Of a DNA stretch of 64,000 nucleotides, positions 51,151 to 60,765 are shown piece after piece; within the stretch, counting starts at the first letter, position 1, and each line of letters opens with the position of its first letter. Source of the stretch: Candidatus Gastranaerophilales bacterium (GTDB lineage Bacteria > Cyanobacteriota > Vampirovibrionia > Gastranaerophilales > Gastranaerophilaceae). The DNA lies in NCBI GenBank assembly GCA_910587245.1, contig CAJULX010000009.1:1-64000 (forward strand). Direction: 5' to 3'. The notes under the pieces are model-generated. The model saw only the letters and a list, made by a program, of their open reading frames with translations. It searched no databases and was not told where the DNA came from. The position numbers and the translations under genes are program-made.

Positions 51151-53040
51151 ATGCAAACTACAGAAGATAAAAAAATTAATGCTAAGTATAAAGAAATTGT
51201 AAAAGAAGCCTTATGTGCTTTAAATAAGAAAAATATGGCTTTAATTTTACACGGGGTCAGCTTTCCTTCCGTTAAAGGCGAAAATACAGGGTTTGGAACA
51301 TATAATTCAAACGGTGCCAAAAAATTAATGGATTTTGCAGGGGATATGTTTAATGCTATCCAATTAGGCCCCAACGGCAAGACTAAAAAGAGCGATTCAT
51401 CGCCTTATACGGGTACTGTTTTTTCACAAAACCCCTTATTTATGGATTTAGTATCTTTAACTTCAAGAGAATATGAAAACCTTTTATCTGCAGTATCTTT
51501 GGAAAAAATTGTTAAGGAAAATCCGAATATTTATGAAAATAAAGCGACTTACGTTTATTCAATAGAAACTCTGGACAGAGTAATGAATGAAGTTTATGAA
51601 AACTTTAATTTAAATGCTTCCGCTAAATTTAGAGAAGATTTTGAAAACTTCAAAAAAGAAAATGCTTACTGGCTTGATAACGATGCTTTATACGAAGCTT
51701 TAAGCATTGAGCACAATTCGGATTACTGGCCGCAATGGGAAAATGAACTTGACCGCGATTTATTTTCAACATGGGACAGAAACAAAGCGGACGCACGCAT
51801 AGCTGAATTAAACGAAAAATATAAAGATGTTATCGGAAAATATAAGCTGGCACAGTTTTTAACCGCGCTTCAAAGCGAAAAAACAAGAGAATACGCTAAA
51901 TCTAAAAATTTAAAAATGATAGCGGACAGACAGGTAGCATTTTCCGATCGTGACAACTGGGCTTATAAATCTCTATTCTTAGACGGCTGGTGCCTTGGCT
52001 GTCCTCCGGATTATTTCTCAGAAGACGGACAGGCATGGGGCTTTAGTGTTGTAGACCCTGAAAAAATGTTTAATGAAGACGGCAGCCTCGGGGAAGCAGG
52101 AAAATTATTATACAGACTGTATTTAAAAATGTTTAAAGAAAACCCGGGCGGTGTAAGAATTGACCACACCGTAGGGCTTATTGACCCCTGGGTTTATAAA
52201 AAAGGCGCTCTTCCGAAAATTGAAGAAGGTGCAGGAAGACTTTATTCTTCACCTTTTCACCCTGAGCTTTCAAAGTATTCAATTGCAAGGTGTGAAGATA
52301 CAAATAACGGTGTAGAGCCTGATAAAGAAAAATGGATAAGACAGCTTGACGATGCGCAGGTTGAAAAATACGGCAGAACCATTGAAAAAATTGTTATAGC
52401 TGCAGCGGTTGAAGCGGGTCTCGGAAAAGATGCAATTGTAGCGGAAGACCTCGGTACGCTTACTTATCCTGTTGTGCGCGTTATGGAGAAATATGCGCTT
52501 GCAGGCATGAAGCTCGTACAGTTTGTTGTAGCGGAAGAAAGCGACCATCCATACAGATGCTGCAATATTACGGAAAATTCATGGGCAATGGTAGGAACGC
52601 ATGATAACGAACCTATTAGAATGTGGGCTCAATCTATGATTGGAAAGCCTGAATTGACACCGCATGTAAATAATTTAATGGATGATTTATATTCTAATTT
52701 TGAAAACAAAGATGAAATCAGAGAAAGACTTTACACTGATGATAAATTCCTGGCGTTTTCAAAGCTTGTTGAAATATTTGCCGCAAAAAATGAAAATGTT
52801 CAGGTTTTCTTTACCGATTTCTTTGGAATTAATGAAGTTTATAACCGCCCCGGCACATCAGGCGATCCCAATTGGACATTAAGACTCCCCGATAATTTTG
52901 AAGATTATTATGTAAGACATCTTGAAACGGGGGATGCTCTAAATCTTCCTCTGGCTTTAATTTACGCCATTAAAGCAAGAGGGGGCGAATTTGCCGCACA
53001 AAACAGCGAATTAATAACAAAACTTGAATCTATAGCATAA
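51151..53040 (+). CDS. malQ: 4-alpha-glucanotransferase (GH77, amylomaltase)
   Basis: This 629-residue enzyme transfers alpha-1,4-glucan chains and releases glucose. Key features are the nucleophile Asp in GVRIDHTVGLIDPW, the acid/base Glu in VAEDLGTLTYP and the stabilising Asp in GTHDNEPIR. It has a strong Shine-Dalgarno, AGGAGGAGA, about 10 nt before ATG 51151. With glgA it points to glycogen or maltodextrin metabolism. A metallophosphoesterase gene follows 16 nt downstream. Confidence 0.93.
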   Translation: MQTTEDKKINAKYKEIVKEALCALNKKNMALILHGVSFPSVKGENTGFGTYNSNGAKKLMDFAGDMFNAIQLGPNGKTKKSDSSPYTGTVFSQNPLFMDLVSLTSREYENLLSAVSLEKIVKENPNIYENKATYVYSIETLDRVMNEVYENFNLNASAKFREDFENFKKENAYWLDNDALYEALSIEHNSDYWPQWENELDRDLFSTWDRNKADARIAELNEKYKDVIGKYKLAQFLTALQSEKTREYAKSKNLKMIADRQVAFSDRDNWAYKSLFLDGWCLGCPPDYFSEDGQAWGFSVVDPEKMFNEDGSLGEAGKLLYRLYLKMFKENPGGVRIDHTVGLIDPWVYKKGALPKIEEGAGRLYSSPFHPELSKYSIARCEDTNNGVEPDKEKWIRQLDDAQVEKYGRTIEKIVIAAAVEAGLGKDAIVAEDLGTLTYPVVRVMEKYALAGMKLVQFVVAEESDHPYRCCNITENSWAMVGTHDNEPIRMWAQSMIGKPELTPHVNNLMDDLYSNFENKDEIRERLYTDDKFLAFSKLVEIFAAKNENVQVFFTDFFGINEVYNRPGTSGDPNWTLRLPDNFEDYYVRHLETGDALNLPLALIYAIKARGGEFAAQNSELITKLESIA

Positions 53041-53056
53041 AAGTGAACCAAAAAGA

Positions 53057-54400
53057 ATGAAAAAGATAATTTTTAAGATTTTAAGCATTTTCCTCCTGAT
53101 ATTTGCTTTAGGAGGAAATGCGTATGCGGATTTTTCTTTCAGGGATATGGAATTAAGCTTTGTACAGATTTCAGATGTCCATATTTCAGACAGAGAAGAC
53201 ACATCATATAAAGTTTTATCAAAATCAAAAGATTTATTAAAAGACGCAATTGAACAGGTAAATGGGCTTAAACCCGTTGATTTTGTTATGTTTACGGGAG
53301 ATATCGTAAATGAGCCTTTGAAAAAATCTTACAGAGATTTCTTTGTACTTTTAACAAAATTAAAGTACCCTTCTTTAGCGGCATTCGGCAATCATGATAT
53401 GGCGCAGATGAACGGGGATGTGAGCGGGGCGCCTGATTATATTTCAAAAAAAGAAGCTTTATCAATTATAAAAAAATGTAATCCTTTGTATATGTTTGAT
53501 AAAAGCTATTATGCTTTTACGCCGAAGCGTGAATACCGCGTAATAGTGCTTGATACAACAATTGATGATTCAATTACCGCAAACGGCAGGCTGACTGATG
53601 AACAGGCACAATTTCTAAAAAATGAAATTGATACACATCAGGATAAAGTTATTCTGATTTTTGAACACCATCCTGTGGTTGAACCGTTTAAATCCGAGCA
53701 TCATAAAATTTTAAATTCCGATGCTTATATGGATATTATAAGACAGTATAAAAAAACACCCATTGCAATATTTTCAGGTCATTACCATGCGGCAAAAATT
53801 AAGCAGCAGGGAAATATTATCCATGTGAGCACGCCTGCTCTTGTTACATATCCGAATGCCTTCCGTTATGTAAATATTACAAATTATAAAGACAGAACCA
53901 TATTTAATTTTAAATATCTTGAAACAAGGCTTGATGATGTTCAAAAGAACAGTAAACTCAATGTTATAGCCTCAGCCACTTTAAGGGGGCTTCCGTCTGA
54001 TCAGGAAACCGTTATTACGATTAGAAAATCAAGAGATAATAATAACGATTATAAAGAAGAAACTCCAAAAGCCGTAAAAGAAGATAAGCAAATAGAAAAA
54101 GAACAAAAACAAGCTCAAAAACAAGCTGCTTCGGCACAAAAAGCAGCTGAAAAAAAGGCAAGAGAGGCTGAAAAAGCTAATGCAAAAGAAGCGCTGAAAC
54201 GGGAAAAACTTGAAAATAAAGAGCTTCAGCGTGAAATTGAACTTCAGGCTAAAGAGACAAAGAAAGCCGATGCCATTCAAAAGAAAGAATTAAAAGAGGC
54301 GCAAAAAGAAGCCAGAAGGCTTGAAAAAGAACGCGATAAGGCGCTAAAAGAAGACCTTAAAAAACAGAATAAAATAAACGAGGAAGTGCAAGAAAAATAA
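53057..54400 (+). CDS. Exported calcineurin-like metallophosphoesterase with long coiled tail
   Basis: The 447-residue protein has a signal peptide (MKKIIFKILSIFLLIFALGG, NAYA). The catalytic domain shows ISDVHISD, FTGDIVNE, FGNHDMAQ, FEHHPVV and SGHYHAA, the five metallophosphatase motifs, up to about residue 270. From about residue 325 a Lys/Glu/Ala/Gln-rich stretch runs to the end (QAQKQAASAQKAAEKKA repeated), a likely coiled coil. It starts 16 nt after malQ and is followed 1 nt later by the MBL gene. Substrate is unknown. Confidence 0.85.
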   Translation: MKKIIFKILSIFLLIFALGGNAYADFSFRDMELSFVQISDVHISDREDTSYKVLSKSKDLLKDAIEQVNGLKPVDFVMFTGDIVNEPLKKSYRDFFVLLTKLKYPSLAAFGNHDMAQMNGDVSGAPDYISKKEALSIIKKCNPLYMFDKSYYAFTPKREYRVIVLDTTIDDSITANGRLTDEQAQFLKNEIDTHQDKVILIFEHHPVVEPFKSEHHKILNSDAYMDIIRQYKKTPIAIFSGHYHAAKIKQQGNIIHVSTPALVTYPNAFRYVNITNYKDRTIFNFKYLETRLDDVQKNSKLNVIASATLRGLPSDQETVITIRKSRDNNNDYKEETPKAVKEDKQIEKEQKQAQKQAASAQKAAEKKAREAEKANAKEALKREKLENKELQREIELQAKETKKADAIQKKELKEAQKEARRLEKERDKALKEDLKKQNKINEEVQEK

Positions 54401-54401
54401 A

Positions 54402-55328
54402 ATGCAGGAAATTAAGGTAAAATTCAGAGGGGTGCGCGGTTCGCACCCGACAGCAAAACAAAGCCATTTGAAATATGGCGGAAACACAAGCTGTGTTGAA
54501 GTTTGGGCGGGCGGACACCTCATTATTTTAGATGCAGGCACAGGAATTATAGATTTAGGCAGAGATTTACAAAAAGAACACATTTTATCAGGCACGGATT
54601 TATATTCAAGAACCCCGATAAAAGCTGTTTTGATTTTAAGTCATATTCATCAAGACCACATTCAGGGGCTTCAATTTTTCTCTCCTCTGTTTATACCGAC
54701 TACAAGCCTTGATGTTTACGGGCTTTCACACCCTTCAAAAAGCCTTAAAGAAAATCTTACGGAAGTTTTGTTTGAGCGGGTTTTCCCTTTAACGTATGAT
54801 GAAATCCCGTCTGATTTTAATATTTATGATTTTCAAATGAAAAATGCCCTTGTTATTAAACCTGACGGCAAAAAAGAATTTGTAAAACTTGCAGATTTTA
54901 ATATTGAAGACCATAACGATGATGTTATAATTTCCGCTTATAAAACAACCGCACACCCGAAAGACGGCTCTTTGAGCATAAAAATTCAATACAAAGGCAA
55001 AACCCTTGTTTATGCAACGGATAAAGAAAGCTATATAGGCTGTGATAAAAAATTTATTGAATTTGCACACGGTGCCGATGTTTTAATCCATGACGCCCAG
55101 TATACCCATCAGGATTATATTTCGCCTATTCTGCCAAAACAGGGCTTCGGGCATTCTACCTTTAATATGGCGCTTGAAACGGCAAAGTTTGCCAAAGCAA
55201 AAAGACTGTTTTTCTTCCATTATGACCCGAATTATGATGACGGGATTCTTGATATGCTTGAAAAAGAATTTGGTGCACTTGTGGATTCGGCTGAATTTGC
55301 CAAAGAGAATCTGGAAATTAATATATAA
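54402..55328 (+). CDS. MBL-fold hydrolase
   Basis: The 308-residue protein begins KFRGVRGSHPTAKQSHLKYGGNTSCVEV, a subgroup pattern in which VRGSxP and YGGNTxCV precede a beta-lactamase fold. It has LILDAGTG, LSHIHQDHIQGL (HxHxDH) and VLIHDAQYT as later ligand. Related proteins include class II-type phosphodiesterases and PP-loop-like hydrolases, so cyclic-nucleotide or phosphonate hydrolysis is possible but not provable. It begins 1 nt after the phosphoesterase stop. An exported TPR gene follows by 3 nt. Confidence 0.85.
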   Translation: MQEIKVKFRGVRGSHPTAKQSHLKYGGNTSCVEVWAGGHLIILDAGTGIIDLGRDLQKEHILSGTDLYSRTPIKAVLILSHIHQDHIQGLQFFSPLFIPTTSLDVYGLSHPSKSLKENLTEVLFERVFPLTYDEIPSDFNIYDFQMKNALVIKPDGKKEFVKLADFNIEDHNDDVIISAYKTTAHPKDGSLSIKIQYKGKTLVYATDKESYIGCDKKFIEFAHGADVLIHDAQYTHQDYISPILPKQGFGHSTFNMALETAKFAKAKRLFFFHYDPNYDDGILDMLEKEFGALVDSAEFAKENLEINI

Positions 55329-55331
55329 TAT

Positions 55332-55955
55332 ATGAGAAAAGTATTACTGTTAATTTTGTGTTTGGCGGCGTTTTTACCCTCTGTCTGCATACCCCCCGCT
55401 ATGGCGGATTTAAACGAGGTTTCAATTACTCCCCCTGTGGATGCCGCTAAAAATGCAAGCTGGCACAACAGGCGCGGGGCAAATTATTTTAAAGAGCAGG
55501 ATTATTTTGCTGCGCTTAAAGAATTTAAAATGGCAATTGCACTGAATCCGAATTCTCAGTCTACGGCTGTTTATTATAATAATCTGGGTAAAGTGTATCT
55601 TATCTTCGGAGAAATCCAAAGGGGCAGAAATTTAACGCGCGCGGATGCCGATTTTACCTTAATGGCGCAAACCTGCTTTGAGCGTGCAATTCAGCTTGAC
55701 TGTATGAAATTTGAATATTATAAAAATCTTGTGAGAAGTTATGAGCTCCTCGGGGTTACCGCTTCAAAGAAGGCGTTTTTATTGAAAAATCTAAACGTAA
55801 ATCCGTTTAATGCGATAATTATCGGGATAATTTACGCTAAAGAAGGCAATATTGTTCCCGCACGCGGAATTTTAGAACAATTTGTGCTTAAAAATCCTGA
55901 TTTAATAATTGCAAGCGATGTTAAAAAATTCCTTCAACTTCTTGAAACACTTTAA
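55332..55955 (+). CDS. Exported TPR-repeat protein
   Basis: The 207-residue protein has a signal peptide (MRKVLLLILCLAAFLPSVCIPPAMA) and tetratricopeptide repeats (WHNRRGANYFKEQDYFAALKEF; VYYNNLGKVYLIFGEIQRG; CFERAIQLDCMKFEYYKNLV; AKEGNIVPARGILEQFV). It is probably periplasmic and mediates protein contacts. It lies at the end of the malQ-phosphoesterase-MBL run and converges on the DUF3137 gene. Confidence 0.82.
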   Translation: MRKVLLLILCLAAFLPSVCIPPAMADLNEVSITPPVDAAKNASWHNRRGANYFKEQDYFAALKEFKMAIALNPNSQSTAVYYNNLGKVYLIFGEIQRGRNLTRADADFTLMAQTCFERAIQLDCMKFEYYKNLVRSYELLGVTASKKAFLLKNLNVNPFNAIIIGIIYAKEGNIVPARGILEQFVLKNPDLIIASDVKKFLQLLETL

Positions 55956-55970
55956 AATAGGCCCTTTGGA

Positions 55971-57059
55971 TTACTTGTTATCAAAAAACGCTTTGTAATG
56001 CTTTGAATTAACTATATATTCAACAAGGGAAATAAGCGCTGAAAGTTCTTTATAAAATTGTTTATAACTTTTGATATCATAAACTGTGGTTGATAAATTT
56101 CCCATTTCAAAGAGGTTTTTTCTTGTTGATATTGCAACTAAAACATTATTGTCAAAAAAGCTTGCGCTGATTGCTTGTGCTTTAAAAGATTTTTTTAAAT
56201 TCCTTAGTTGGTTAAAAAATTCTTTGCTTATAACATTTTTAGTTTCTTCTATATTACTTGTCTTTATTGAAAAAGCTTTGTTTAATTTTTCATCCTTAAA
56301 CTCAATTTTCTTCCATTTCTTTTTTAAAAAATCAATAAACTGCTTAATGCAAAACGGTATTGCTATAAATACTGCGGGAAGTATTCTTACCGTAAGTTTA
56401 GGGTCATTTATCTTATATGTTGCAAAAAGAATTACCGCTATAATAAGCCAGCAGATAACCTCACTCATAAGGTTTGTCTTCGGTGCAATTATATTTACGC
56501 CTCTAAACGGTTTTTTCGTTTTTATGCAAAGGATTACTCCTCCAAATGTTTGCGCAGGTGCATATCCGTTATTGAAATAAAATTTTGTTTCTAAAATAAA
56601 AAACGGTATATTCTGACATCCGCCGACAAAATAATCATCGTCTTTTCTGTATTCAGCTATTGGAAAGAGCCCACTTTTTCTTATGGCTTCTAAAGTTAAC
56701 ACTTCTTCTTTGGCTTCAATCTTTTTAATATCTCCAAATGCACAAACAAGCTTGTTTGCAAACTTATCTTTGATTTTTCTGGTGTATTTTATATCAAACA
56801 GAACGTAAATAAGTATAAAAGGAAGTGGCGAAAACGGCAAAAAGATACCTGATGCAACAACCCAAAGCGTATTAATACTTATTTCAAGCTTGAAATAACA
56901 ATACAAAACTCCAACAGCGGTAAGGGTTATACATATCCAAATTCCGGATAGAAGCCATGTAAGAATAATGTATTTTTTTCTTTTTGCTTCCATATCCGCC
57001 AAAAGCGGCGCTATATCTGAATTTAAAACCTTATTAAATCTGCTTTGTATGTTTACCAT
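55971..57059 (-). CDS. DUF3137-type membrane protein
   Basis: The 362-residue protein has two N-terminal helices (YIILTWLLSGIWICITLTAVGVLYCYF; LWVVASGIFLPFSPLPFILIYVLF) and a soluble beta-domain resembling DUF3137 (GLFPIAEYRKDDDYFVGG; FRGVNIIAPKTN), then a second hydrophobic segment near 210-245. The C-terminal part reads DVVAISTRKNLFEMG-like. It begins adjacent to the purA stop. Function unknown. Confidence 0.6.
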   Translation of the reverse strand: MVNIQSRFNKVLNSDIAPLLADMEAKRKKYIILTWLLSGIWICITLTAVGVLYCYFKLEISINTLWVVASGIFLPFSPLPFILIYVLFDIKYTRKIKDKFANKLVCAFGDIKKIEAKEEVLTLEAIRKSGLFPIAEYRKDDDYFVGGCQNIPFFILETKFYFNNGYAPAQTFGGVILCIKTKKPFRGVNIIAPKTNLMSEVICWLIIAVILFATYKINDPKLTVRILPAVFIAIPFCIKQFIDFLKKKWKKIEFKDEKLNKAFSIKTSNIEETKNVISKEFFNQLRNLKKSFKAQAISASFFDNNVLVAISTRKNLFEMGNLSTTVYDIKSYKQFYKELSALISLVEYIVNSKHYKAFFDNK

Positions 57060-58351
57060 TATTTTATAAACATTGTCTGTGTTCTGTCTGCGCCCGTGCT
57101 TACGATTTTTATCGACGCCCCCATTACTTCTTCAAGGCGTTTCAGGTAGATTTTTGCTTCTTTGGGAAGTTTATCAAATTCTTTAATATCACTTGTAGAT
57201 GTCATCCAGCCTTTGAAAGTTTCGTAAACAGGCTCAAAATCCTTATGAGTGTAGACATTTGTCGGGTAATATTCCGTCACTTCGCCTGTCAGCCTGTTTT
57301 TATAAGCTGTGCAAAGTTTAATTTCGGAGAATGTATCAAAAACATCAAGTTTTGTAAGTGCAACTGATGAAATTCCGCCTACAAGCACGCTATATTTAGC
57401 TATTACGGCATCAAACCAGCCGCAGCGTCTTGGTCTGCCTGTAGTTGCGCCGAATTCCGCGCCTATATCCTGAATTTTTTTGCCCGTTTCATCGGTTAAT
57501 TCTGTTACAAAAGGCCCTTCGCCGACACGTGTAATGTATGCTTTAAATACGCCTATAACTTCTTTTATGGTCAACGGACCCATTGAAGCGCCTACCGCAG
57601 CGCCGCCGCCCACGGGGTTTGAACTTGTAACATAAGGATATGTGCCGTAATCTATGTCTAAAAGCACGCCCTGAGCGCCTTCAAAGAGGATTGTTTTGTT
57701 TCTTTTAGCGTCATCAAGCACTTTTTGCCATTCAAAACAAACATAAGGCGCGAAAATTTCGCGGTATTTCCTGCAAATTTCAAGCGCTTCATCCATCGTA
57801 TAGGTTTTCAGGCTATAAATTTTTTCAAGCTGTTTGTTTTTTTGCGGTAAAATCACGTCCAGCTTGGTTTTTAAAGTTTCTTCATTAAATAAATCTTCCA
57901 CACGGAAGCCGATACGTGCATATTTATCAGTATATGTAGGGCCAATACCCTTTTTTGTTGTGCCTATTTTATTTGCGCCAAGGCTGTTTTCAGAGTATCC
58001 GTCAATTTCCGTGTGCCATGGCATTGTAATATGCGCCAGAGGGTTGATTTTCAAGGCTTTTTTGAAACGCTCTTCGGGGATTCCTTCTGTCATAAGCTCA
58101 TCCAGCTCTTTTTTAAAATCATCGGGCTTAATCACTACTCCTGCGCCTAAAAAACAGATTTTATTTTCATATAAAATTCCTGACGGAATCAGGTGAAATT
58201 TATATTTTTTATTGTTGTAAACCACTGTATGGCCTGCGTTTGACCCGCCCTGATATCTTATAATAACATCGGCATTTTCTGCCAGAAGGTCTGTAATCTT
58301 TGCTTTGCCCTCATCACCGAACTGTGCGCCTACAACTACCGTATTTTCCAC
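57059..58351 (-). CDS. purA: Adenylosuccinate synthetase
   Basis: This enzyme makes adenylosuccinate from IMP, aspartate and GTP, the first committed step to AMP. The 430 residues have the GTP-binding loop VVVGAQFGDEGKAKITD (GDEGKxK), GSNAGHTVV, GTTKKGIGPTYTDK and FEGAQGVLLDIDYGTYPYVTSS. It is divergent from cysS with 83 nt between starts and is followed by the DUF3137 gene. Confidence 0.97.
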   Translation of the reverse strand: MENTVVVGAQFGDEGKAKITDLLAENADVIIRYQGGSNAGHTVVYNNKKYKFHLIPSGILYENKICFLGAGVVIKPDDFKKELDELMTEGIPEERFKKALKINPLAHITMPWHTEIDGYSENSLGANKIGTTKKGIGPTYTDKYARIGFRVEDLFNEETLKTKLDVILPQKNKQLEKIYSLKTYTMDEALEICRKYREIFAPYVCFEWQKVLDDAKRNKTILFEGAQGVLLDIDYGTYPYVTSSNPVGGGAAVGASMGPLTIKEVIGVFKAYITRVGEGPFVTELTDETGKKIQDIGAEFGATTGRPRRCGWFDAVIAKYSVLVGGISSVALTKLDVFDTFSEIKLCTAYKNRLTGEVTEYYPTNVYTHKDFEPVYETFKGWMTSTSDIKEFDKLPKEAKIYLKRLEEVMGASIKIVSTGADRTQTMFIK

Positions 58352-58434
58352 GTTTTCCTCGTCTTTCCGTTGCCTTTTTGATTTATTCCGACCTAGCTAT
58401 TTTACTATAAAAACATTTGTAGTAAAATCAAGGT

Positions 58435-59889
58435 ATGTTAAAACTTTTTAATACACTGACTAAAAAATTAGAGGAATTTAAGCCGTTAAACGGCAATGAC
58501 GTAAAAATGTATGTTTGCGGGCCGACAGTCTATGATAAGGCACATTTAGGGCATGCAAGATGTTATATTACATGGGATGTTTTGTATCGTTATTTAAAGT
58601 TTTTGTCATATAACGTTACATATTGCAGAAATGTGACGGATGTGGATGATAAAATTCTTAAAAAAGCTGATACGGCAGGGGTTTTGCCTGATGATATAGC
58701 AAAAGAATTTTATGAAAGTTTTAAAAATTCTCTTAAAGGGCTTAATGCCCTAAAGCCTGATATAGAGCCGTTTGCAACCAAAACAATCGGTGAAATGATT
58801 GCTATGGTGAAAAAATTAATAGAAAACGGCTTTGCTTACGAAGCAGACGGAGATGTATATTTCGAAGTGGCTAAATACCGCCGCTATGGCGAGCTTTCCG
58901 GGCAGCCGATTGATGATTTAATGGCGGGTGCAAGGGTTGAAAATGACCCCAAAAAGCGTTCTCCGCTTGATTTTGCGCTATGGAAGAAGGACGAAAAACA
59001 CGGGTTTAAAAGCCCCTGGGGCTTAGGGCGCCCGGGCTGGCATATTGAATGTTCTGCCATGAGCAAAAAACATCTGGGCGAAACCCTTGATATACACGCA
59101 GGAGGGGCGGATTTACAGTTCCCGCACCATGAAAACGAACGGGCACAAAGCGAATGTGCAAACGGGTGTGAATTTGTAAAATACTGGCTGCACAATGGTT
59201 TTGTAACCATTAATAAAGAAAAAATGTCAAAATCCTTAGGCAATTTTCTTACAATTGACGATGTTTTGAAGGTTTACAATTCAAATGCGGTAAGGTTTTT
59301 CATACTTACAAATCATTACAGAATGCCTGTTGAATTTAATGATGAAGCGCTGAATTCCGCAAATAACGGGTCAAAAAGGCTTATAAACAGCGTGAAAGAC
59401 TTTGATGAGGCTGATTTAGCGAGTTTAGAATCAGACAATGAGGCCGTAGAAGCTTTTAAAGACGCGATGAATGATGATTTAAATACATCAAAAACTCTTG
59501 CAGTGCTCTTTTCCCTTGTTGATAGGCTTAAAAAAGTACTATCCGAAAGTGGTTTAGATGTCAAAGAAGCTGTAAAAACAGATAAGGCAAGAATTTTAGC
59601 TCATACGATAATTACTCTAGGGTCTGTTCTCGGGTTTGATTTTAGCCTGAAAGATAAGAAAGAACTGAATGATGAGGATTTAAGGACGTTGATTCTACCG
59701 CTTTATAATGAATTTGATGCGGATAATTCAATGGAGCCAAAAGCCTTGTTGGATAAGCTTTTAGAGGACAGAAAGCTTGCAAGAACTAATAAAGACTGGG
59801 CAAAATCCGATTTAATACGTGATAAACTGCTTGCAGTCGGGATTTTGGTTAAAGATTCAAAAGACGGCTCAAGCTGGGAATTAAAATAA
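58435..59889 (+). CDS. cysS: Cysteinyl-tRNA synthetase
   Basis: This class I synthetase charges tRNA-Cys. The 484 residues show HIGH-type GPTVYDKAHLGHARCYITW, the KMSKS loop KEKMSKSLGNFLTIDD and zinc ligands including CGPTVY, HIECSAMSKKHLG and HENERAQSEC. It is divergent from purA and is followed by rsmI with 11 nt between them. Confidence 0.97.
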   Translation: MLKLFNTLTKKLEEFKPLNGNDVKMYVCGPTVYDKAHLGHARCYITWDVLYRYLKFLSYNVTYCRNVTDVDDKILKKADTAGVLPDDIAKEFYESFKNSLKGLNALKPDIEPFATKTIGEMIAMVKKLIENGFAYEADGDVYFEVAKYRRYGELSGQPIDDLMAGARVENDPKKRSPLDFALWKKDEKHGFKSPWGLGRPGWHIECSAMSKKHLGETLDIHAGGADLQFPHHENERAQSECANGCEFVKYWLHNGFVTINKEKMSKSLGNFLTIDDVLKVYNSNAVRFFILTNHYRMPVEFNDEALNSANNGSKRLINSVKDFDEADLASLESDNEAVEAFKDAMNDDLNTSKTLAVLFSLVDRLKKVLSESGLDVKEAVKTDKARILAHTIITLGSVLGFDFSLKDKKELNDEDLRTLILPLYNEFDADNSMEPKALLDKLLEDRKLARTNKDWAKSDLIRDKLLAVGILVKDSKDGSSWELK

Positions 59890-59900
59890 AAGGCGGAAGA

Positions 59901-60725
59901 ATGGCTTCAGGAAAGCTTTTTATAGTATCAACACCTATTGGAAACCTATCGGATATTACATTTCGGGCTGTTGAAATTTTGAAAACAGTTGATATTATTG
60001 CCTGCGAAGATACGCGGAATACAAAAATTCTGTGTGAAAAATACGAAATTTTAACGCCCTTGATGAGCTATCATAAATTTTCCGAAGCGCAAAAAACGGC
60101 TGTACTTTTAGATAGGCTGAAAGCCGGTGAGAGCGCGGCTCTTGTGTCTGATGCGGGGACGCCTTTAATATCCGACCCCGGCGTAAAACTCGTTGAGAGT
60201 GCACGCGAAGCAGGTATTGAGATTGTGCCTGTTGTTGGCGCATGTGCGATTACGGCGTTATTGGCCTCAATACCCAGACAGAGCGAGAGTTTTAAGTTTA
60301 TCGGGTTTTTGCCGCGTACTGAGGCTCAAATTGTAAATCTTGTAAAAGCAAACAGGGGTGAGAATTTAGTCTTTTATGAAAGTCCAAATCGTCTTATGGA
60401 GACGCTTTTGCTTGTTTCTAAAGCTCAAAACGGCAGAAAAATAGCCATTGGCCGCGAATTAACAAAAAAATTTGAAGAAATTAAAGTTGATAGTGTTGAA
60501 AATCTTATTGAATACTATAAAAGCAACGTTTTAAAAGGTGAAATTGCCTGTATGCTCTATGCTTTGGATGATTTCAATGATGAATATAATGATATTTTAG
60601 ACAAGATTAAAACGTTAAAAGGGCTGAAACTCTCTGATAAAGATATAACGGGCGTTATAAATTCGCTGTATGGCTTACCGCGCAATAAAATTAAGGAAAT
60701 TTTGTTAAAAAAACAGGATGTCTGA
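59901..60725 (+). CDS. rsmI: 16S rRNA 2'-O-ribose methyltransferase I
   Basis: RsmI methylates C1402 of 16S rRNA with SAM. The 274 residues have the tetrapyrrole-methylase fold: IVSTPIGNLSDITFRAVEIL, IACEDTRNTKIL, ALVSDAGTPLISDPG, VVGACAITALLASIP and YESPNRLMETL. It follows cysS by 11 nt. Its last codons form the left half of the terminator shared with alaS. Confidence 0.95.
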   Translation: MASGKLFIVSTPIGNLSDITFRAVEILKTVDIIACEDTRNTKILCEKYEILTPLMSYHKFSEAQKTAVLLDRLKAGESAALVSDAGTPLISDPGVKLVESAREAGIEIVPVVGACAITALLASIPRQSESFKFIGFLPRTEAQIVNLVKANRGENLVFYESPNRLMETLLLVSKAQNGRKIAIGRELTKKFEEIKVDSVENLIEYYKSNVLKGEIACMLYALDDFNDEYNDILDKIKTLKGLKLSDKDITGVINSLYGLPRNKIKEILLKKQDV

Positions 60726-60747
60726 ATTTAACAAACATCCTGTTTTT
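60709..60747. terminator. Bidirectional terminator between rsmI and alaS
   Basis: A perfect 13-bp stem (AAAAACAGGATGT 60709-60721 with ACATCCTGTTTTT 60735-60747) and a 13-nt loop include the rsmI stop. A- and T-rich ends serve both convergent genes. Confidence 0.85.
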
Positions 60748-60765
60748 GTTAAGTTTTATTACAAT